NCBI GenBank assembly: GCA_019638935.1
Contig: JAHBSW010000025.1
Location: 1 to 33,723, forward strand
Reading direction: 5' to 3'
Length of the DNA: 33,723 bases
From: Cryobacterium sp.
GTDB lineage: Bacteria; Actinomycetota; Actinomycetes; Actinomycetales; Microbacteriaceae
In this document: positions 7,684-17,119 of the stretch, piece after piece
Layout: every line of letters starts with the position of its first letter
Numbering within the stretch: position 1 is the first letter of the stretch
Program-made: the position numbers and the translations under genes
Notes under the pieces: model-generated
What the model was told of the DNA's origin: nothing
Database searches by the model: none
Seen by the model: only the letters and a program-made list of their open reading frames with translations

Positions 7684-7739
7684 CGAACGACGCCACATTG
7701 CTGTCGCTGCGAAGGCAGAGCGCAATGTGGCGTCGTTCG
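7684..7739 (-). terminator. Long perfect inverted repeat after glnE, probable terminator
   Basis: Arms cgaacgacgccacattgc (7684-7701) and its exact reverse complement (7722-7739) are 18 bp each. The 20-base loop contains a further CTGC-GAAG-GCAG stem. The repeat starts 21 bases after the glnE stop, the position of a transcription terminator. There is no T-tract, which is common in high-GC Actinobacteria. As it also sits at the element boundary, an alternative is that it belongs to the attachment region. Confidence 0.5.
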
Positions 7740-7759
7740 GGGTCGAGAGCGTCTGAGGC

Positions 7760-10663
7760 TCAGTCGAAGAACAGGCGCTCGAAGACCCGCCGGGTCTGGC
7801 GCGTCTGGCGCAGATACGAGTCCTCAAAGGCGCCGGCCGACCCTCGCGGGTAGCCGAGCAGTCGGGCGATTCCCTCGAGCTGCGCTCGGTCGCCGGGGAG
7901 CACGTCGGTCGTCTTGCCCGTCCACAGCATGAGCGCCGAGCGGGCACGGGCGACGAACTGCCAGGTATCGCGCAGCAGCGCGGCGTCACTGATCGGAATA
8001 AGCTTCGCCCCCGCCGCCGCATCGAGCGCGTCGAGAGTCGAGGTGGTGCGCAGCTCGCCGACCGTCGACGCATGCGCGAGCTGCACCAGCTGCACGAGCC
8101 ACTCGATGTCGCTGAGCGAGCCGCGCCCGAGCTTGAGGTGTCTGCTCGGGTCCGCTCCCTGCGGCAGACGCTCCGCCTCGACGCGCGCCTTGATGCGCTT
8201 GACCTCGCGAAGCTCACGGTCGCCGATCTGCGCGGGGTAGCGCACCTCGTCGGCCAATGCCTCGAAGTCACGACCCAACACTTCGTCGCCCGCGGCGTAG
8301 CGAGCTCGCAGCAGGGCCTGCGCCTCCCAGGTGAGCGACCAGCGCTCGTAGTAGGCGCGATAGGACTCGAGCGACCTCACGATCGCACCGTTCTTGCCCT
8401 CGGGGCGCAGCCCCTCGTCCAGGTCGAAGCGAATGCGGATGTCGTCGGTGAGCCTGCGCAGCGCGAGCACGATCTGCTCGGCCCGCGACTGTGCCGCGGC
8501 AGGCTCGGCCGTGATGGCTCGGTAGACGTACATGACATCGGCATCCGACCCGAAGCCGAGCTCGCGGCCGCCGTAGCGGCCCATCGCGATAACGGCGAAC
8601 TCGATGCCGTCATCGGCGCCGTCAACCCCGGTGCCGCGCGCGAGCGCGAGCGCACTGGTGATCAGCGCCTCGGTGACGTCCGTGAGGGCGTGACCGAGCT
8701 GCTGGACGTCACGCAGCTGCAGGATGCCTGCGATCGCCAGCCTCAGGATCTCGCGCCGACGAATCCCCCTGAGCGCCGCAGCGGCATCGTCGATGGTGTC
8801 GGTGTGCCGGCCGATGATCGCGGCGCCCTCCTCGAGAAGGGACTCGAGGGATCGCGGCGCCAGCTCCTCGTCATCCGACAGCCAGGCGACTGCCTCGGGA
8901 GTGTTCAGGAACAGGTCGCCGATGAAGCGCGAGCCCGAGAGCAGCCGCATGAGGCGGTGCGCGGTGCCGGACGAATCGCGCAGCATCCTGAGGTACCAGT
9001 GCGACTCGCCGAGTGTCTCGGAGAGCCTGCGGAACGTCAGCAGGCCGTGGTCGGGATCGGCACCCTCCGCGAGCCACTGCAGCAGAATCGGCAGCAGGTT
9101 GCGCTGGATGGTGGCGCGTCGCGACAGGCCCGAGGTGAGCGCCGCAATGTGCCGCAGGGCCCCCTCGGGGTCGACGAAACCGACGCCGGCAAGACGAGCG
9201 ACGGCCTGCTCGCTCGTGATCTGGAAGTCCTCGCCGGGGAGTGAAGCGACCGCGGACAGCAGCGGACGGTAGAAGAGCCGCTCGTGCAGGCCGCGCACGC
9301 GCACGCGCGTCGCCTGCCACAGCTCGACGAGCTCACCCGATCCGCCGGCCTGACCGCTTGCACGAGCAAGTACCCGCAGGCGCTCGTCGTCGCGCGGCAT
9401 GAGGTGGGAGCGAACAAGGTTGGCGAGCTGAATGCGATGCTCCAGCAGGCGCAGGAACCGATAGTCGCGCGCGAACGACGCGGCCTCATCGCGTCCGATG
9501 TAACCGCCGGCCGCGAGAGCGCCCAGCGCACCGAGGGTGTCGCGGAGCCGAACCGACTCGTCTGTCTGCCCGTGCACGAGCTGCAGCAGCTGGATCGTGA
9601 ACTCCACGTCTCGCAGCCCGCCCAGGCCGAGCTTGAGCTGCACGTCTCGCTCCTCGGCGGGGATGTGCTCGGTGACCCGCTCTCGCATGCGCTGAACCGA
9701 GTCGACGAAGTTCTCCCGCTTGGCGCTCGACCACACGAACGGTGTGATCGCGTCGACGTAGCGCAGGCCCAGCTCGAGGTCACCCGCGAGGGGTCGAGCC
9801 TTGAGCAGTGCCTGAAACTCCCACGACTGCGCCCACCGTTCGTAGTAGGCGACGTGTGAGGCGAGTGTGCGCACGAGCGCGCCGTCCGCGCCCTCGGGTC
9901 GCAGGTTCGCATCGAGTTCCCACAGCGCGGGCTCGACCGAATTTCCGTTGACGATGTGCGACACCGCTTTGGCGAGCTCGGCGCCGATCACCACGGCACG
10001 GTCGACGGATGTCTCATCGACGGCGTCGACGACATAGATGACGTCGACATCGCTGATGTAGTTGAGTTCGCGCGCGCCCGCCTTGCCCATGCCGATGATG
10101 GCGAGACGCATGTCGGCGACTTCGGTCGCGGGGAATCGCAGTGATCCGCGCGCGAGGGTCAGTGCCGCATCCAGCGTTGCACCGGCGAGGTCAGCAAGGG
10201 CCGCGGCGACCGGTTCGACTGCCTCGAGCGGATCAGCACTGGCGAGATCCCATGCGGCGATGCGCACAAGCTCGCGCCGGTACCGCACCCGCACATCGTC
10301 GACGGAGACGGATGCCGCCAGGCGCGTGCCGAGTTCCGCAGCAGTGGGCAGCGCCGCAAGCGGTTCCCGCAGCACGGCGAGTTGCTCGGGGTGGCGCTCG
10401 AAGAACTCCCCCAGTGCGGCAGAGGCACCAAGAATGCGCACCAGGTGAGCCGCCGCATCCTGGCCCGCAAGCAACTCATCGACCGCGGCGCTGGCGCGCT
10501 CGCGCAGACGCACGATGAGCCGCAGCGCCTGGTCGGGATCGGCCGCGAGGGCGAACAGCGTGCCCAGCGAGGCGGGCAGTGTCGCGAGCCTTTCGGTCGC
10601 GACCGCGGTGTCGGTGAATCCGAGCCGCGCGAGTTCCGTGCGGGACGTGTGGTTTCTCGACAT
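7760..10663 (-). CDS. glnE: Bifunctional glutamine synthetase adenylyltransferase / adenylyl-removing enzyme
   Basis: GlnE adds AMP to, and removes it from, a tyrosine of glutamine synthetase GlnA1 in response to nitrogen status. The 967-residue length fits the family. Two nucleotidyltransferase domains are visible, each with G(M)G(K/R)xGxRELxxxSDxD: SDVDVIY near residues 204-210 (removase half) and SDADVMYVY near residue 705 (transferase half). Each is followed by helical regulatory parts (EFQALLKARP and EAQALLRARY). The ATG at 10663 is preferred to upstream in-frame codons, which lie inside glnA2 and encode no conserved sequence. It follows glnA2 at 58 bp on the same strand, as in M. tuberculosis (Rv2222c-Rv2221c). 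The normal substrate gene glnA1, which neighbours glnE in mycobacteria, is not seen; the mobile element occupies that side. Confidence 0.97.
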   Translation of the reverse strand: MSRNHTSRTELARLGFTDTAVATERLATLPASLGTLFALAADPDQALRLIVRLRERASAAVDELLAGQDAAAHLVRILGASAALGEFFERHPEQLAVLREPLAALPTAAELGTRLAASVSVDDVRVRYRRELVRIAAWDLASADPLEAVEPVAAALADLAGATLDAALTLARGSLRFPATEVADMRLAIIGMGKAGARELNYISDVDVIYVVDAVDETSVDRAVVIGAELAKAVSHIVNGNSVEPALWELDANLRPEGADGALVRTLASHVAYYERWAQSWEFQALLKARPLAGDLELGLRYVDAITPFVWSSAKRENFVDSVQRMRERVTEHIPAEERDVQLKLGLGGLRDVEFTIQLLQLVHGQTDESVRLRDTLGALGALAAGGYIGRDEAASFARDYRFLRLLEHRIQLANLVRSHLMPRDDERLRVLARASGQAGGSGELVELWQATRVRVRGLHERLFYRPLLSAVASLPGEDFQITSEQAVARLAGVGFVDPEGALRHIAALTSGLSRRATIQRNLLPILLQWLAEGADPDHGLLTFRRLSETLGESHWYLRMLRDSSGTAHRLMRLLSGSRFIGDLFLNTPEAVAWLSDDEELAPRSLESLLEEGAAIIGRHTDTIDDAAAALRGIRRREILRLAIAGILQLRDVQQLGHALTDVTEALITSALALARGTGVDGADDGIEFAVIAMGRYGGRELGFGSDADVMYVYRAITAEPAAAQSRAEQIVLALRRLTDDIRIRFDLDEGLRPEGKNGAIVRSLESYRAYYERWSLTWEAQALLRARYAAGDEVLGRDFEALADEVRYPAQIGDRELREVKRIKARVEAERLPQGADPSRHLKLGRGSLSDIEWLVQLVQLAHASTVGELRTTSTLDALDAAAGAKLIPISDAALLRDTWQFVARARSALMLWTGKTTDVLPGDRAQLEGIARLLGYPRGSAGAFEDSYLRQTRQTRRVFERLFFD

Positions 10664-10680
10664 CGGCTGCAACGACCCCT

Positions 10681-10710
10681 GCTCGCTCGTGTGCCCGCTC
10701 GCTCGTGTGC
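10681..10710. repeat. Tandem 14-bp direct repeat between glnA2 and glnE
   Basis: GCTCGCTCGTGTGC occurs at 10681-10694 and again at 10697-10710, with a 2-bp spacer, inside the 58-bp gap between glnA2 stop and glnE start. It is probably a slippage duplication. It may vary between strains; no function is evident. Confidence 0.6.
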
Positions 10711-10721
10711 TCTGCGAGGCG

Positions 10722-12062
10722 CTAGAGGATCCCCAGGTTGCGCTGGAGTTCGAACGGCGTGACCTGGTTGCGATATTCGGCCCACTCGCTCCGCTTGTTG
10801 AGCAGCACGTAGTTGAACACCTGCTCGCCGAGGGTCTCGGCGACGAGCTCCGACTCCTCCATGAGCCGAACGGCATCGCCGAGGCTCGACGGAAGGGCGT
10901 TGTAGCCGAGTGCGCGACGCTCGCCATCCGTCAACAGCCAGACGTTGTCCTCAGCCTCCGGCGGCAGCTCGTATCCCTCCTCAACGCCCTTGAGTCCGGC
11001 GGCGAGCATGAGGGCGAACGCGAGGTAGGGGTTCGCGGCGGAGTCGAGCGCGCGATATTCGATGCGCGAACTCTGGCCCTTATTGGGCTTGTACAGGGGC
11101 ACGCGAACCAGAGCGGAGCGGTTGTTGTGACCCCAGCAGACGAAGCTCGGCGCCTCTCCCCCACCCCAGAGGCGCTTGTACGAGTTCACGAACTGGTTCG
11201 TGACGGCGGTGATCTCCGGGGCGTGCTTGAGCAGCCCGGCGATGAACCGCCTGCCCACGGCGGACAGCTGGTACTGCCCACCCGCCTCGTAGAACGCGTT
11301 CGTGTCGCCCTCGAAGAGCGAAAGGTGCGTGTGCATGCCCGAACCGGGGTGGTCGGAGAAGGGCTTGGGCATGAAGGTCGCGTAGACGCCCTCCTCGATC
11401 GCGACCTCCTTGACGACGGTGCGGAACGTCATGATGTTGTCCGCCATGGTGAGTGCGTCGGCGTAGCGCAGGTCGATCTCGTTCTGCCCCGGGCCGCCCT
11501 CGTGGTGGCTGAACTCGACCGAGATGCCGAGGTCTTCGAGCATCCGCACCGAGCGACGACGGAAGTCGTGCGCGGTGCCGCCCGGAACATTGTCGAAGTA
11601 GCCCGCGGTGTCGACGGGAACAGGCTGGCCGCTCTCGTCGAGCGCGGAGCTGCGCATCAGGTAGAACTCGATCTCGGGGTGCGTGTAGAACGTAAAACCG
11701 CGGTCCGCCGCTTTGCCGAGCGCGCGCCGCAGCACGTTACGGGGATCGGCCATGGCGGGTTCACCGTCGGGTGTCTCGATGTCGCAGAACATGCGCGCGG
11801 TGGGCTCGACCTCGCCACGCCACGGCAGGGTCTGGAACGTCGTCGGGTCGGGTCGCAGGAGCACATCGGCCTCGTAGGCGCGAGTGAGCCCCTCGATCGC
11901 AGAGCCGTCGATTCCCACCCCCTCGGCGAAGGCGCCCTCGACCTCGGCGGGGGCGATGGCGACCGACTTGAGCGAACCGATGACGTCGGTGAACCACAGC
12001 CGGATGAACTTGACCCCGCGCTCCTCGATCGAGCGCAGAACGAAGTCTTGTTGCTTATCCAT
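10722..12062 (-). CDS. glnA2: Glutamine synthetase type I, GlnA2 (GSI-alpha, not adenylylatable)
   Basis: It is an ATP-dependent glutamate-ammonia ligase. The 446 residues contain the GSI hallmarks IGSLKSVAI, VGIDGSAIEG, the EFSHHEGGPGQNEID metal/glutamate site, and the ATP-site region GSGMHTHLSL with NSYKRL...EAPSFVCWG. Length and position beside glnE match actinobacterial GlnA2. At the place where GSI-beta enzymes have the adenylylation tyrosine (NLYDLPPEE), this protein reads ELPPEAEDNVWLLTDGE and has no tyrosine, so GlnE should not modify it. The ATG at 12062 has a GAGGGAG ribosome binding site directly upstream. It leads a probable glnA2-glnE operon. In Streptomyces and mycobacteria some GlnA2-like enzymes act in polyamine or D-glutamine metabolism, so the physiological substrate is not certain. 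Confidence 0.93.
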   Translation of the reverse strand: MDKQQDFVLRSIEERGVKFIRLWFTDVIGSLKSVAIAPAEVEGAFAEGVGIDGSAIEGLTRAYEADVLLRPDPTTFQTLPWRGEVEPTARMFCDIETPDGEPAMADPRNVLRRALGKAADRGFTFYTHPEIEFYLMRSSALDESGQPVPVDTAGYFDNVPGGTAHDFRRRSVRMLEDLGISVEFSHHEGGPGQNEIDLRYADALTMADNIMTFRTVVKEVAIEEGVYATFMPKPFSDHPGSGMHTHLSLFEGDTNAFYEAGGQYQLSAVGRRFIAGLLKHAPEITAVTNQFVNSYKRLWGGGEAPSFVCWGHNNRSALVRVPLYKPNKGQSSRIEYRALDSAANPYLAFALMLAAGLKGVEEGYELPPEAEDNVWLLTDGERRALGYNALPSSLGDAVRLMEESELVAETLGEQVFNYVLLNKRSEWAEYRNQVTPFELQRNLGIL

Positions 12063-12097
12063 GGCTCCCTCTTTACCAGCGGTGTGCTGCCGTTCTT

Positions 12098-12103
12098 AGG
12101 CTA
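12098..12103 (-). promoter_or_regulatory. Possible -10 element of glnA2
   Basis: On the minus strand TAGCCT fits the actinobacterial TAnnnT -10 pattern and would give a transcript start near 12091, leaving a leader of roughly 28 bases that contains the GAGGGAG site. No convincing -35 is visible. Confidence 0.3.
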
Positions 12104-12122
12104 CTGGGTCCACCCGCGCAGC

Positions 12123-13685
<1,563 letters not shown>

Positions 13686-13716
13686 GCCGCCCGATTCGCG
13701 CACGACGAGCCCTGAC

Positions 13717-13722
13717 TAGACT
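13717..13722 (+). promoter_or_regulatory. -10 element of panB, leaderless transcript
   Basis: TAGACT is followed by exactly six bases and then the panB ATG, so transcription should start at the A of the start codon. There is no Shine-Dalgarno sequence, consistent with a leaderless mRNA. Confidence 0.6.
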
Positions 13723-13728
13723 GACGAC

Positions 13729-14562
13729 ATGACGGATCCGGCGGCAGCGGCAGCACAGGCCAATCTCAAGAAAGTTCGCACGCGGCACTTTCAATCGGCC
13801 AAGGAGAACGGCATCAAGATTCTCGGGCTGACCAGCTATGACGTGCTAAGCGCGGGAATCTTCGATGAATCGGGCATCGACTTCCTGCTGGTCGGGGACT
13901 CCGCGGGCAACACCGTTTTCGGGTACGACACCACGCTGCCCGTCACCGTCGACGAGCTGATCCCCCTCACTCGGGCCGTTGCCGGCGCCGTCACGCGCGC
14001 GTTCGTCATCGCCGACATGCCCTTCGGATCGTACGAGACGAGCACCGACGAGGCGCTCCACACCGCGTTCCGCTTCATGAAGGAGACCGGCGCCCACGCC
14101 GTCAAGCTCGAGGGCGGCGAGCGCAGCGCGAAGCAGATCCGCCGTGTCGTCTCGGCCGGCATCCCCGTCATGGGCCACATCGGTTTCACCCCGCAGAGCG
14201 AGCACGGGCTCGGCGGTCATCTCGTTCAGGGTCGCGGTGAAGCGGTCGAGCAGCTGTTGCGCGACGCCCACGCCGTTGAGGAAGCCGGCGCGTTCGCCGT
14301 CGTGCTCGAGATGGTCACCTCGGAGGCCGCCAAGCGCGTGACCGAGGAGCTGACGATCCCCACGATCGGTGTCGGCGCCGGGCCGCACGTCGACGGCCAG
14401 CTGCTGGTCTGGAGCGACTGGGCCGGCTTCACCAAGGGCCGCATCCCCAAGTTCGTCAAGCAGTACGCCGACCTGCGCGGGGTGCTCGGCGGTGCCGTCA
14501 AGGCATACCGGGCGGATGTCGAGAGCGGCGCCTACCCGGCCCCCGAGCACGAGTACGAGTAG
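13729..14562 (+). CDS. panB: 3-methyl-2-oxobutanoate hydroxymethyltransferase (ketopantoate hydroxymethyltransferase)
   Basis: PanB transfers a hydroxymethyl group from 5,10-methylene-THF to 2-oxoisovalerate, the first committed step of pantothenate/CoA synthesis. The 277-residue protein has the family motifs LTSYD, LLVGDSAGNTVFGYDTTLPVT (metal-binding Asp), [34 protein letters not shown] (catalytic Glu) and IPTIGVGAG. The ATG at 13729 is supported by the leaderless promoter just upstream. The N-terminal MTDPAAAAAQANLKK is short and low in complexity. The gene is convergent with the small SPOR-like gene, 21 bp between stops. A degraded panB fragment lies upstream of gdhA. Confidence 0.97.
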   Translation: MTDPAAAAAQANLKKVRTRHFQSAKENGIKILGLTSYDVLSAGIFDESGIDFLLVGDSAGNTVFGYDTTLPVTVDELIPLTRAVAGAVTRAFVIADMPFGSYETSTDEALHTAFRFMKETGAHAVKLEGGERSAKQIRRVVSAGIPVMGHIGFTPQSEHGLGGHLVQGRGEAVEQLLRDAHAVEEAGAFAVVLEMVTSEAAKRVTEELTIPTIGVGAGPHVDGQLLVWSDWAGFTKGRIPKFVKQYADLRGVLGGAVKAYRADVESGAYPAPEHEYE

Positions 14563-14583
14563 CGCCGCGCTGCGCGAGCTGCC

Positions 14584-14787
14584 CTAGTAGTCCTCTTCGG
14601 CCGCGTCTTCGTCAGCCCACGCGCGCGACCGCTCGGCGATGATCTCGAGGGCTCGCGCGGCATCCTCGCGCGTCTCGAACGGACCCAGGCGATCGGTGCC
14701 GAGGGACTGCGGCCCCTCCTCGACCTGACCCGTCTTCGTGTTGAACCACCACTCGGTGCGGCCGTCAAAACGTCTCCAGTCGGTCAT
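14584..14787 (-). CDS. Small SPOR-like hypothetical protein
   Basis: The 67-residue protein is soluble and acidic: an aromatic N-terminal part (RRFDGRTEWWFNTKTGQVEE) followed by GPFETREDAARALEII. The latter resembles the GPF....A......L core of SPOR domains. Small proteins of this kind annotated as SPOR-domain are typical next to map in Micrococcales. SPOR domains bind denuded peptidoglycan, but this one lacks a signal peptide, so that role is doubtful. It is divergent from map with only 47 bp between starts, so their promoters must overlap. Confidence 0.7.
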   Translation of the reverse strand: MTDWRRFDGRTEWWFNTKTGQVEEGPQSLGTDRLGPFETREDAARALEIIAERSRAWADEDAAEEDY

Positions 14788-14821
14788 GAGCGCCCGTGCC
14801 TTCCCCCCTGGCCGTTCGGCC

Positions 14822-14827
14822 TAAACT
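14822..14827 (+). promoter_or_regulatory. -10 element of map, near-leaderless transcript
   Basis: TAAACT lies seven bases before the map ATG, predicting a transcript that begins at or one base before the start codon. No Shine-Dalgarno sequence is present in this 47-bp divergent region. Confidence 0.5.
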
Positions 14828-14834
14828 CGAGTGT

Positions 14835-15701
14835 ATGCCTAGGGATGCGCGCGGTCACCTCGTTCCCGGACGCATCGCACCCCTCCGCAGCGTGCCGAAA
14901 CACATCGAACGACCCGAATACGTCGGCAAACCAGCCCCCAATCGGTTCGAAGGATCCGATGTCTACTCCCTCGAGGCCGTCGAGCGCATTCGCTTCGCCG
15001 GCTCGATCGCGGCACGCGCGATTCAGGCTGTCGGAGTCGCCATCAAGCCCGGCGTGACAACCGACGAGCTCGACGGCATCGGCCATGACTTCGTCATCGC
15101 GCATGACGCCTACCCCTCGACGCTCGGCTACCGTGGCTTTCCGAAATCGGTGTGCACCTCGGTGAACGAGGTGATCTGCCACGGCATTCCCGACGACACG
15201 GTGCTCGAAGAGGGCGACATCATCAACATCGACATCACTGCTTTCATCGACGGGGTGCACGGCGACAGCAACGTCACCTTCATCGTCGGCGAGGCGGCCC
15301 CGGAGGTCACCGACCTCGTCGAGCGAACGAGGGAGGCGCTGAACCGCGGAATCAAAGCCGTCGCCGCGGGACGCCAGGTGAACATCGTCGGCCGCGCCAT
15401 CGAGTCCTACGCTCGCCGCTTCGGTTATGGGGTCGTGCGCGACTTCACCGGCCACGGCGTGGGAGAGGCGTTCCACTCCGGGCTGGTCATCCCCCACTAC
15501 GACGCCGCGCCCGCATTCGCGACCGAGATCGAGCTCGGCATGGTCTTCACGATCGAGCCCATGCTCACGCTCGGCACCCACGACTGGGATCAGTGGGACG
15601 ACGGCTGGACCGTCACGACGCGGGACAAGAGCCTCACCGCCCAGTTCGAGCACACCCTCGTCGTCACCGAGACCGGTGCCGACATCCTGACCCACCCGTG
15701 A
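14835..15701 (+). CDS. map: Methionine aminopeptidase, type I
   Basis: It removes the initiator methionine from nascent proteins in the cytosol. The 288-residue protein has the type I MetAP fold with the five metal ligands in their usual motifs: Asp in [11 protein letters not shown], Asp in VHGDSNVTF, His in [10 protein letters not shown], Glu in FTIEPML and Glu in QFEHTLVVT. The His of VICHGIP is also present. The ATG at 14835 is chosen because a -10 hexamer sits directly upstream; an in-frame ATG at 14796 lies inside the divergent promoter region. The 40-residue N-terminal extension before the catalytic domain is typical of actinobacterial MapB-like enzymes. The next gene, ppgK, starts 37 bp downstream with a strong ribosome binding site and may be cotranscribed. 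Confidence 0.96.
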   Translation: MPRDARGHLVPGRIAPLRSVPKHIERPEYVGKPAPNRFEGSDVYSLEAVERIRFAGSIAARAIQAVGVAIKPGVTTDELDGIGHDFVIAHDAYPSTLGYRGFPKSVCTSVNEVICHGIPDDTVLEEGDIINIDITAFIDGVHGDSNVTFIVGEAAPEVTDLVERTREALNRGIKAVAAGRQVNIVGRAIESYARRFGYGVVRDFTGHGVGEAFHSGLVIPHYDAAPAFATEIELGMVFTIEPMLTLGTHDWDQWDDGWTVTTRDKSLTAQFEHTLVVTETGADILTHP

Positions 15702-15738
15702 GCATCCGTAAGCTACTCGAAGCGCTGTAGGAGGTCCC

Positions 15739-16506
15739 ATGAACACCGCCGTCGGAATCGACATCGGAGGCACCGGCATCAAGGGTGCCGTCGTCGACAC
15801 GGCATCGGGTGAGCTGCTCACCGAGCGCTTCAAGCTTCCCACACCGCCCGACAGCAGCCCGGAGTTCCTGCTCGAGACGGTGACCGAGCTGTTCGGCCTG
15901 TTCGGCGATGTCTCGCCGGATACTCCCGTGGGGATCGCGTTCCCCTCCATCATCATCAACGGCCGCACCCTGTCGGCCTACAACGTCTCGACGAAGTGGA
16001 TCGGCGTCGAGGCCGACGCCCTGTTCGAGAAGACACTCGGCCGCGAGATCCACTTCGTCAACGACGCGGACGCCGCGGGGGTCGCTGAGGCGCACTTCGG
16101 CGCGGCGAAGGGCCAGCCCGGTCTCGTGTTCCTTGCCACGCTGGGAACGGGCATAGGGACAGCCCTGCTCTACAACGGACACCTCATTCCGAACTCCGAG
16201 CTCGGACACATCGAGATCAACGGGGTGGATGCCGAAACGGTCACCTCGGCGCGGTCGCGCGAGCGCGCCGGGCTGTCGATCGAGGAGTGGGCGGTGCGCC
16301 TGCAGACCTACTTCGAGCGCATCGAGTTGCTGCTCAGCCCCGACCTCATCGTGGTCGGCGGGGGCGGATCGAAGGCGTTCGAGCAGTTCGCTCCCCTGCT
16401 CACGCTGCGCACGCCGCTCGTGCCCGCGACCCTGCGCAACAATGCGGGGGTGATGGGCGCGGGCTACCTCGCAAAGAACGACCACCGCCCTCGCCAAAGT
16501 AGTTGA
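15739..16506 (+). CDS. ppgK: Polyphosphate glucokinase (ROK family)
   Basis: It phosphorylates glucose using inorganic polyphosphate (and usually ATP), feeding glycolysis. The 255-residue ROK-type kinase shows the phosphate-1 motif GIDIGGTGIKGAVVD at the N-terminus, the catalytic aspartate region FVNDADAAG, the phosphate-2 motif LATLGTGIGTALL, and the SELGHIEI substrate segment. The start ATG has an AGGAGGT site four bases upstream. The typical length and actinobacterial context support PpgK over a generic ROK glucokinase, though the polyphosphate specificity is inferred. The gene is followed at once by a strong hairpin, and faces rnpB on the opposite strand. Confidence 0.92.
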   Translation: MNTAVGIDIGGTGIKGAVVDTASGELLTERFKLPTPPDSSPEFLLETVTELFGLFGDVSPDTPVGIAFPSIIINGRTLSAYNVSTKWIGVEADALFEKTLGREIHFVNDADAAGVAEAHFGAAKGQPGLVFLATLGTGIGTALLYNGHLIPNSELGHIEINGVDAETVTSARSRERAGLSIEEWAVRLQTYFERIELLLSPDLIVVGGGGSKAFEQFAPLLTLRTPLVPATLRNNAGVMGAGYLAKNDHRPRQSS

Positions 16507-16507
16507 T

Positions 16508-16531
16508 GCGGTGGCCCTTTCGGGCCACCGC
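16508..16531 (+). terminator. Terminator hairpin after ppgK
   Basis: A perfect 10-bp stem GCGGTGGCCC / GGGCCACCGC with a TTTC tetraloop starts one base after the ppgK stop. No T-tract follows. It could stop transcripts from both sides. Confidence 0.7.
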
Positions 16532-16541
16532 GTAGCCCGCG

Positions 16542-16564
16542 CCGAGGCCCGTCCCGGGCCTCGG
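16542..16564 (-). terminator. Terminator hairpin after rnpB
   Basis: A perfect 10-bp stem CCGAGGCCCG / CGGGCCTCGG with a 3-base loop lies 27 bases beyond the 3' end of rnpB. With the ppgK hairpin it forms a back-to-back pair between convergent transcripts. Confidence 0.6.
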
Positions 16565-16591
16565 AATGAGATTGCGCAAGTGAAGCGAGGT

Positions 16592-16958
16592 GAATGGGCC
16601 GGCTGATACGCCGGGTTCTGTTCCAGTGCACCATGCACCTTCGACGGCCATCTATCTCGGGACTGCGTTGCCGCAGCCCTCTAGCGATCCACCCGGGAAC
16701 TCGGCGGGCAGCCTCGGCGTTCCCTGTTGATCTTGCTCCGGACGAGGTTTACCCAGCTGGCCCGATCACTCGGACCACTGGTGGTCTCTTACACCACCGT
16801 TTCACCCTTACCCCTGACCGAGGTCAGGGGCGGTCTGCTTTCTGTTGCACTTTCTCGCGGATTGCTCCGGGTGGGTGTTACCCACCGCCCTGCCCTGTGG
16901 AGCCCGGACGTTCCTCGGCACCTGCGAAAGGTGACGCGGCCGTCTTGCCGACCCATTC
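16592..16958 (-). ncRNA. rnpB: RNase P RNA (type A)
   Basis: This is the catalytic RNA of RNase P, which matures tRNA 5' ends. The 5' end, read on the minus strand, is GAATGGGTCGGC and pairs over 12 bp (one G-U) with GCCGGCCCATTC at the 3' end, forming P1. Conserved parts are GAGGAACGTCCGGGCTCC (P4 5' half with J3/4), ACAGAACCCGGCGTATCAG near the 3' end (P4 3' half), the GGGTAACACCCACCCGG element, and the P15-region GGTAAACC that binds tRNA CCA. About 367 nt is normal for Actinobacteria. A -10 hexamer lies six bases before the 5' end. Long open frames in this region on either strand are artefacts. Confidence 0.96.
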
Positions 16959-16964
16959 GTGAGA

Positions 16965-16970
16965 AGTCTA
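16965..16970 (-). promoter_or_regulatory. -10 element of rnpB
   Basis: TAGACT on the minus strand is followed by six bases and then the first G of P1 (16958), the exact spacing for a start there. The -35 zone falls in the adjoining palindromic repeat (16978-17010). Confidence 0.6.
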
Positions 16971-16977
16971 TCGTTCG

Positions 16978-17010
16978 TGGTTTCGAGACGCGCTACGCGC
17001 TCCTCAACCA
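16978..17010 (+). repeat. Dispersed palindromic repeat, copy 1
   Basis: The 33-bp unit begins TGGTTTCGAGACGC and ends CTCCTCAACCA, with complementary ends and a GCG/CGC core, so it can form a hairpin. I recall this unit as highly repeated in Microbacteriaceae genomes. It overlaps the upstream promoter region of rnpB. Copy 2 is inverted at 17074-17110. Confidence 0.65.
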
Positions 17011-17047
17011 CCAAGGACCAGCACCGCTGTTCACGGCCTTCGGTTCC

Positions 17048-17110
17048 CTCAACCACCAAAGCGCGTTACTCGCTGGTTGAGGAGCTCGCGAAGCGAGCGT
17101 CTCGAAACCA
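17048..17110 (-). repeat. Dispersed palindromic repeat, partial unit plus inverted copy 2
   Basis: A CTCAACCA box at 17048-17055, preceded by GGTTCC, looks like the end of a third, truncated unit. The full inverted copy (17074-17110) begins TGGTTGAGGAGC and ends CGTCTCGAAACCA. CTCAACCA and TGGTTGAG (17074-17081) can also pair with each other. The cluster fills the gap between rnpB and the RNase H stop and could act as a terminator for the RNase H operon. Confidence 0.6.
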
Positions 17111-17119
17111 AGCCCCCGG

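Larger units (their letters stand above)
7455..7759. other. Element/chromosome junction region without genes; candidate att region
   Basis: About 305 bp between xis and the glnE stop hold no convincing gene. Present are a palindrome CCCTGTATTCACAGGG (7582-7597), a third half-site CCTGTG at 7607-7612, and a perfect 18-bp inverted repeat at 7684-7739. The palindrome with spaced half-sites could be excisionase or integrase arm sites, or the operator of the xis-int promoter. The exact att core cannot be named because the other end of the element is outside the window. Confidence 0.5.

Noticed and set aside
7640-7690. GGTTCAAAGCC on the minus strand, resembling a tRNA T-arm fragment at the element junction
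   Set aside because: The flanks do not pair as a T-stem and no acceptor stem can be formed, so no tRNA-type att site is supported.
16594-16962. 122-residue open frame and others across rnpB
   Set aside because: The region is the RNase P RNA with paired ends and conserved core; the frames are incidental.
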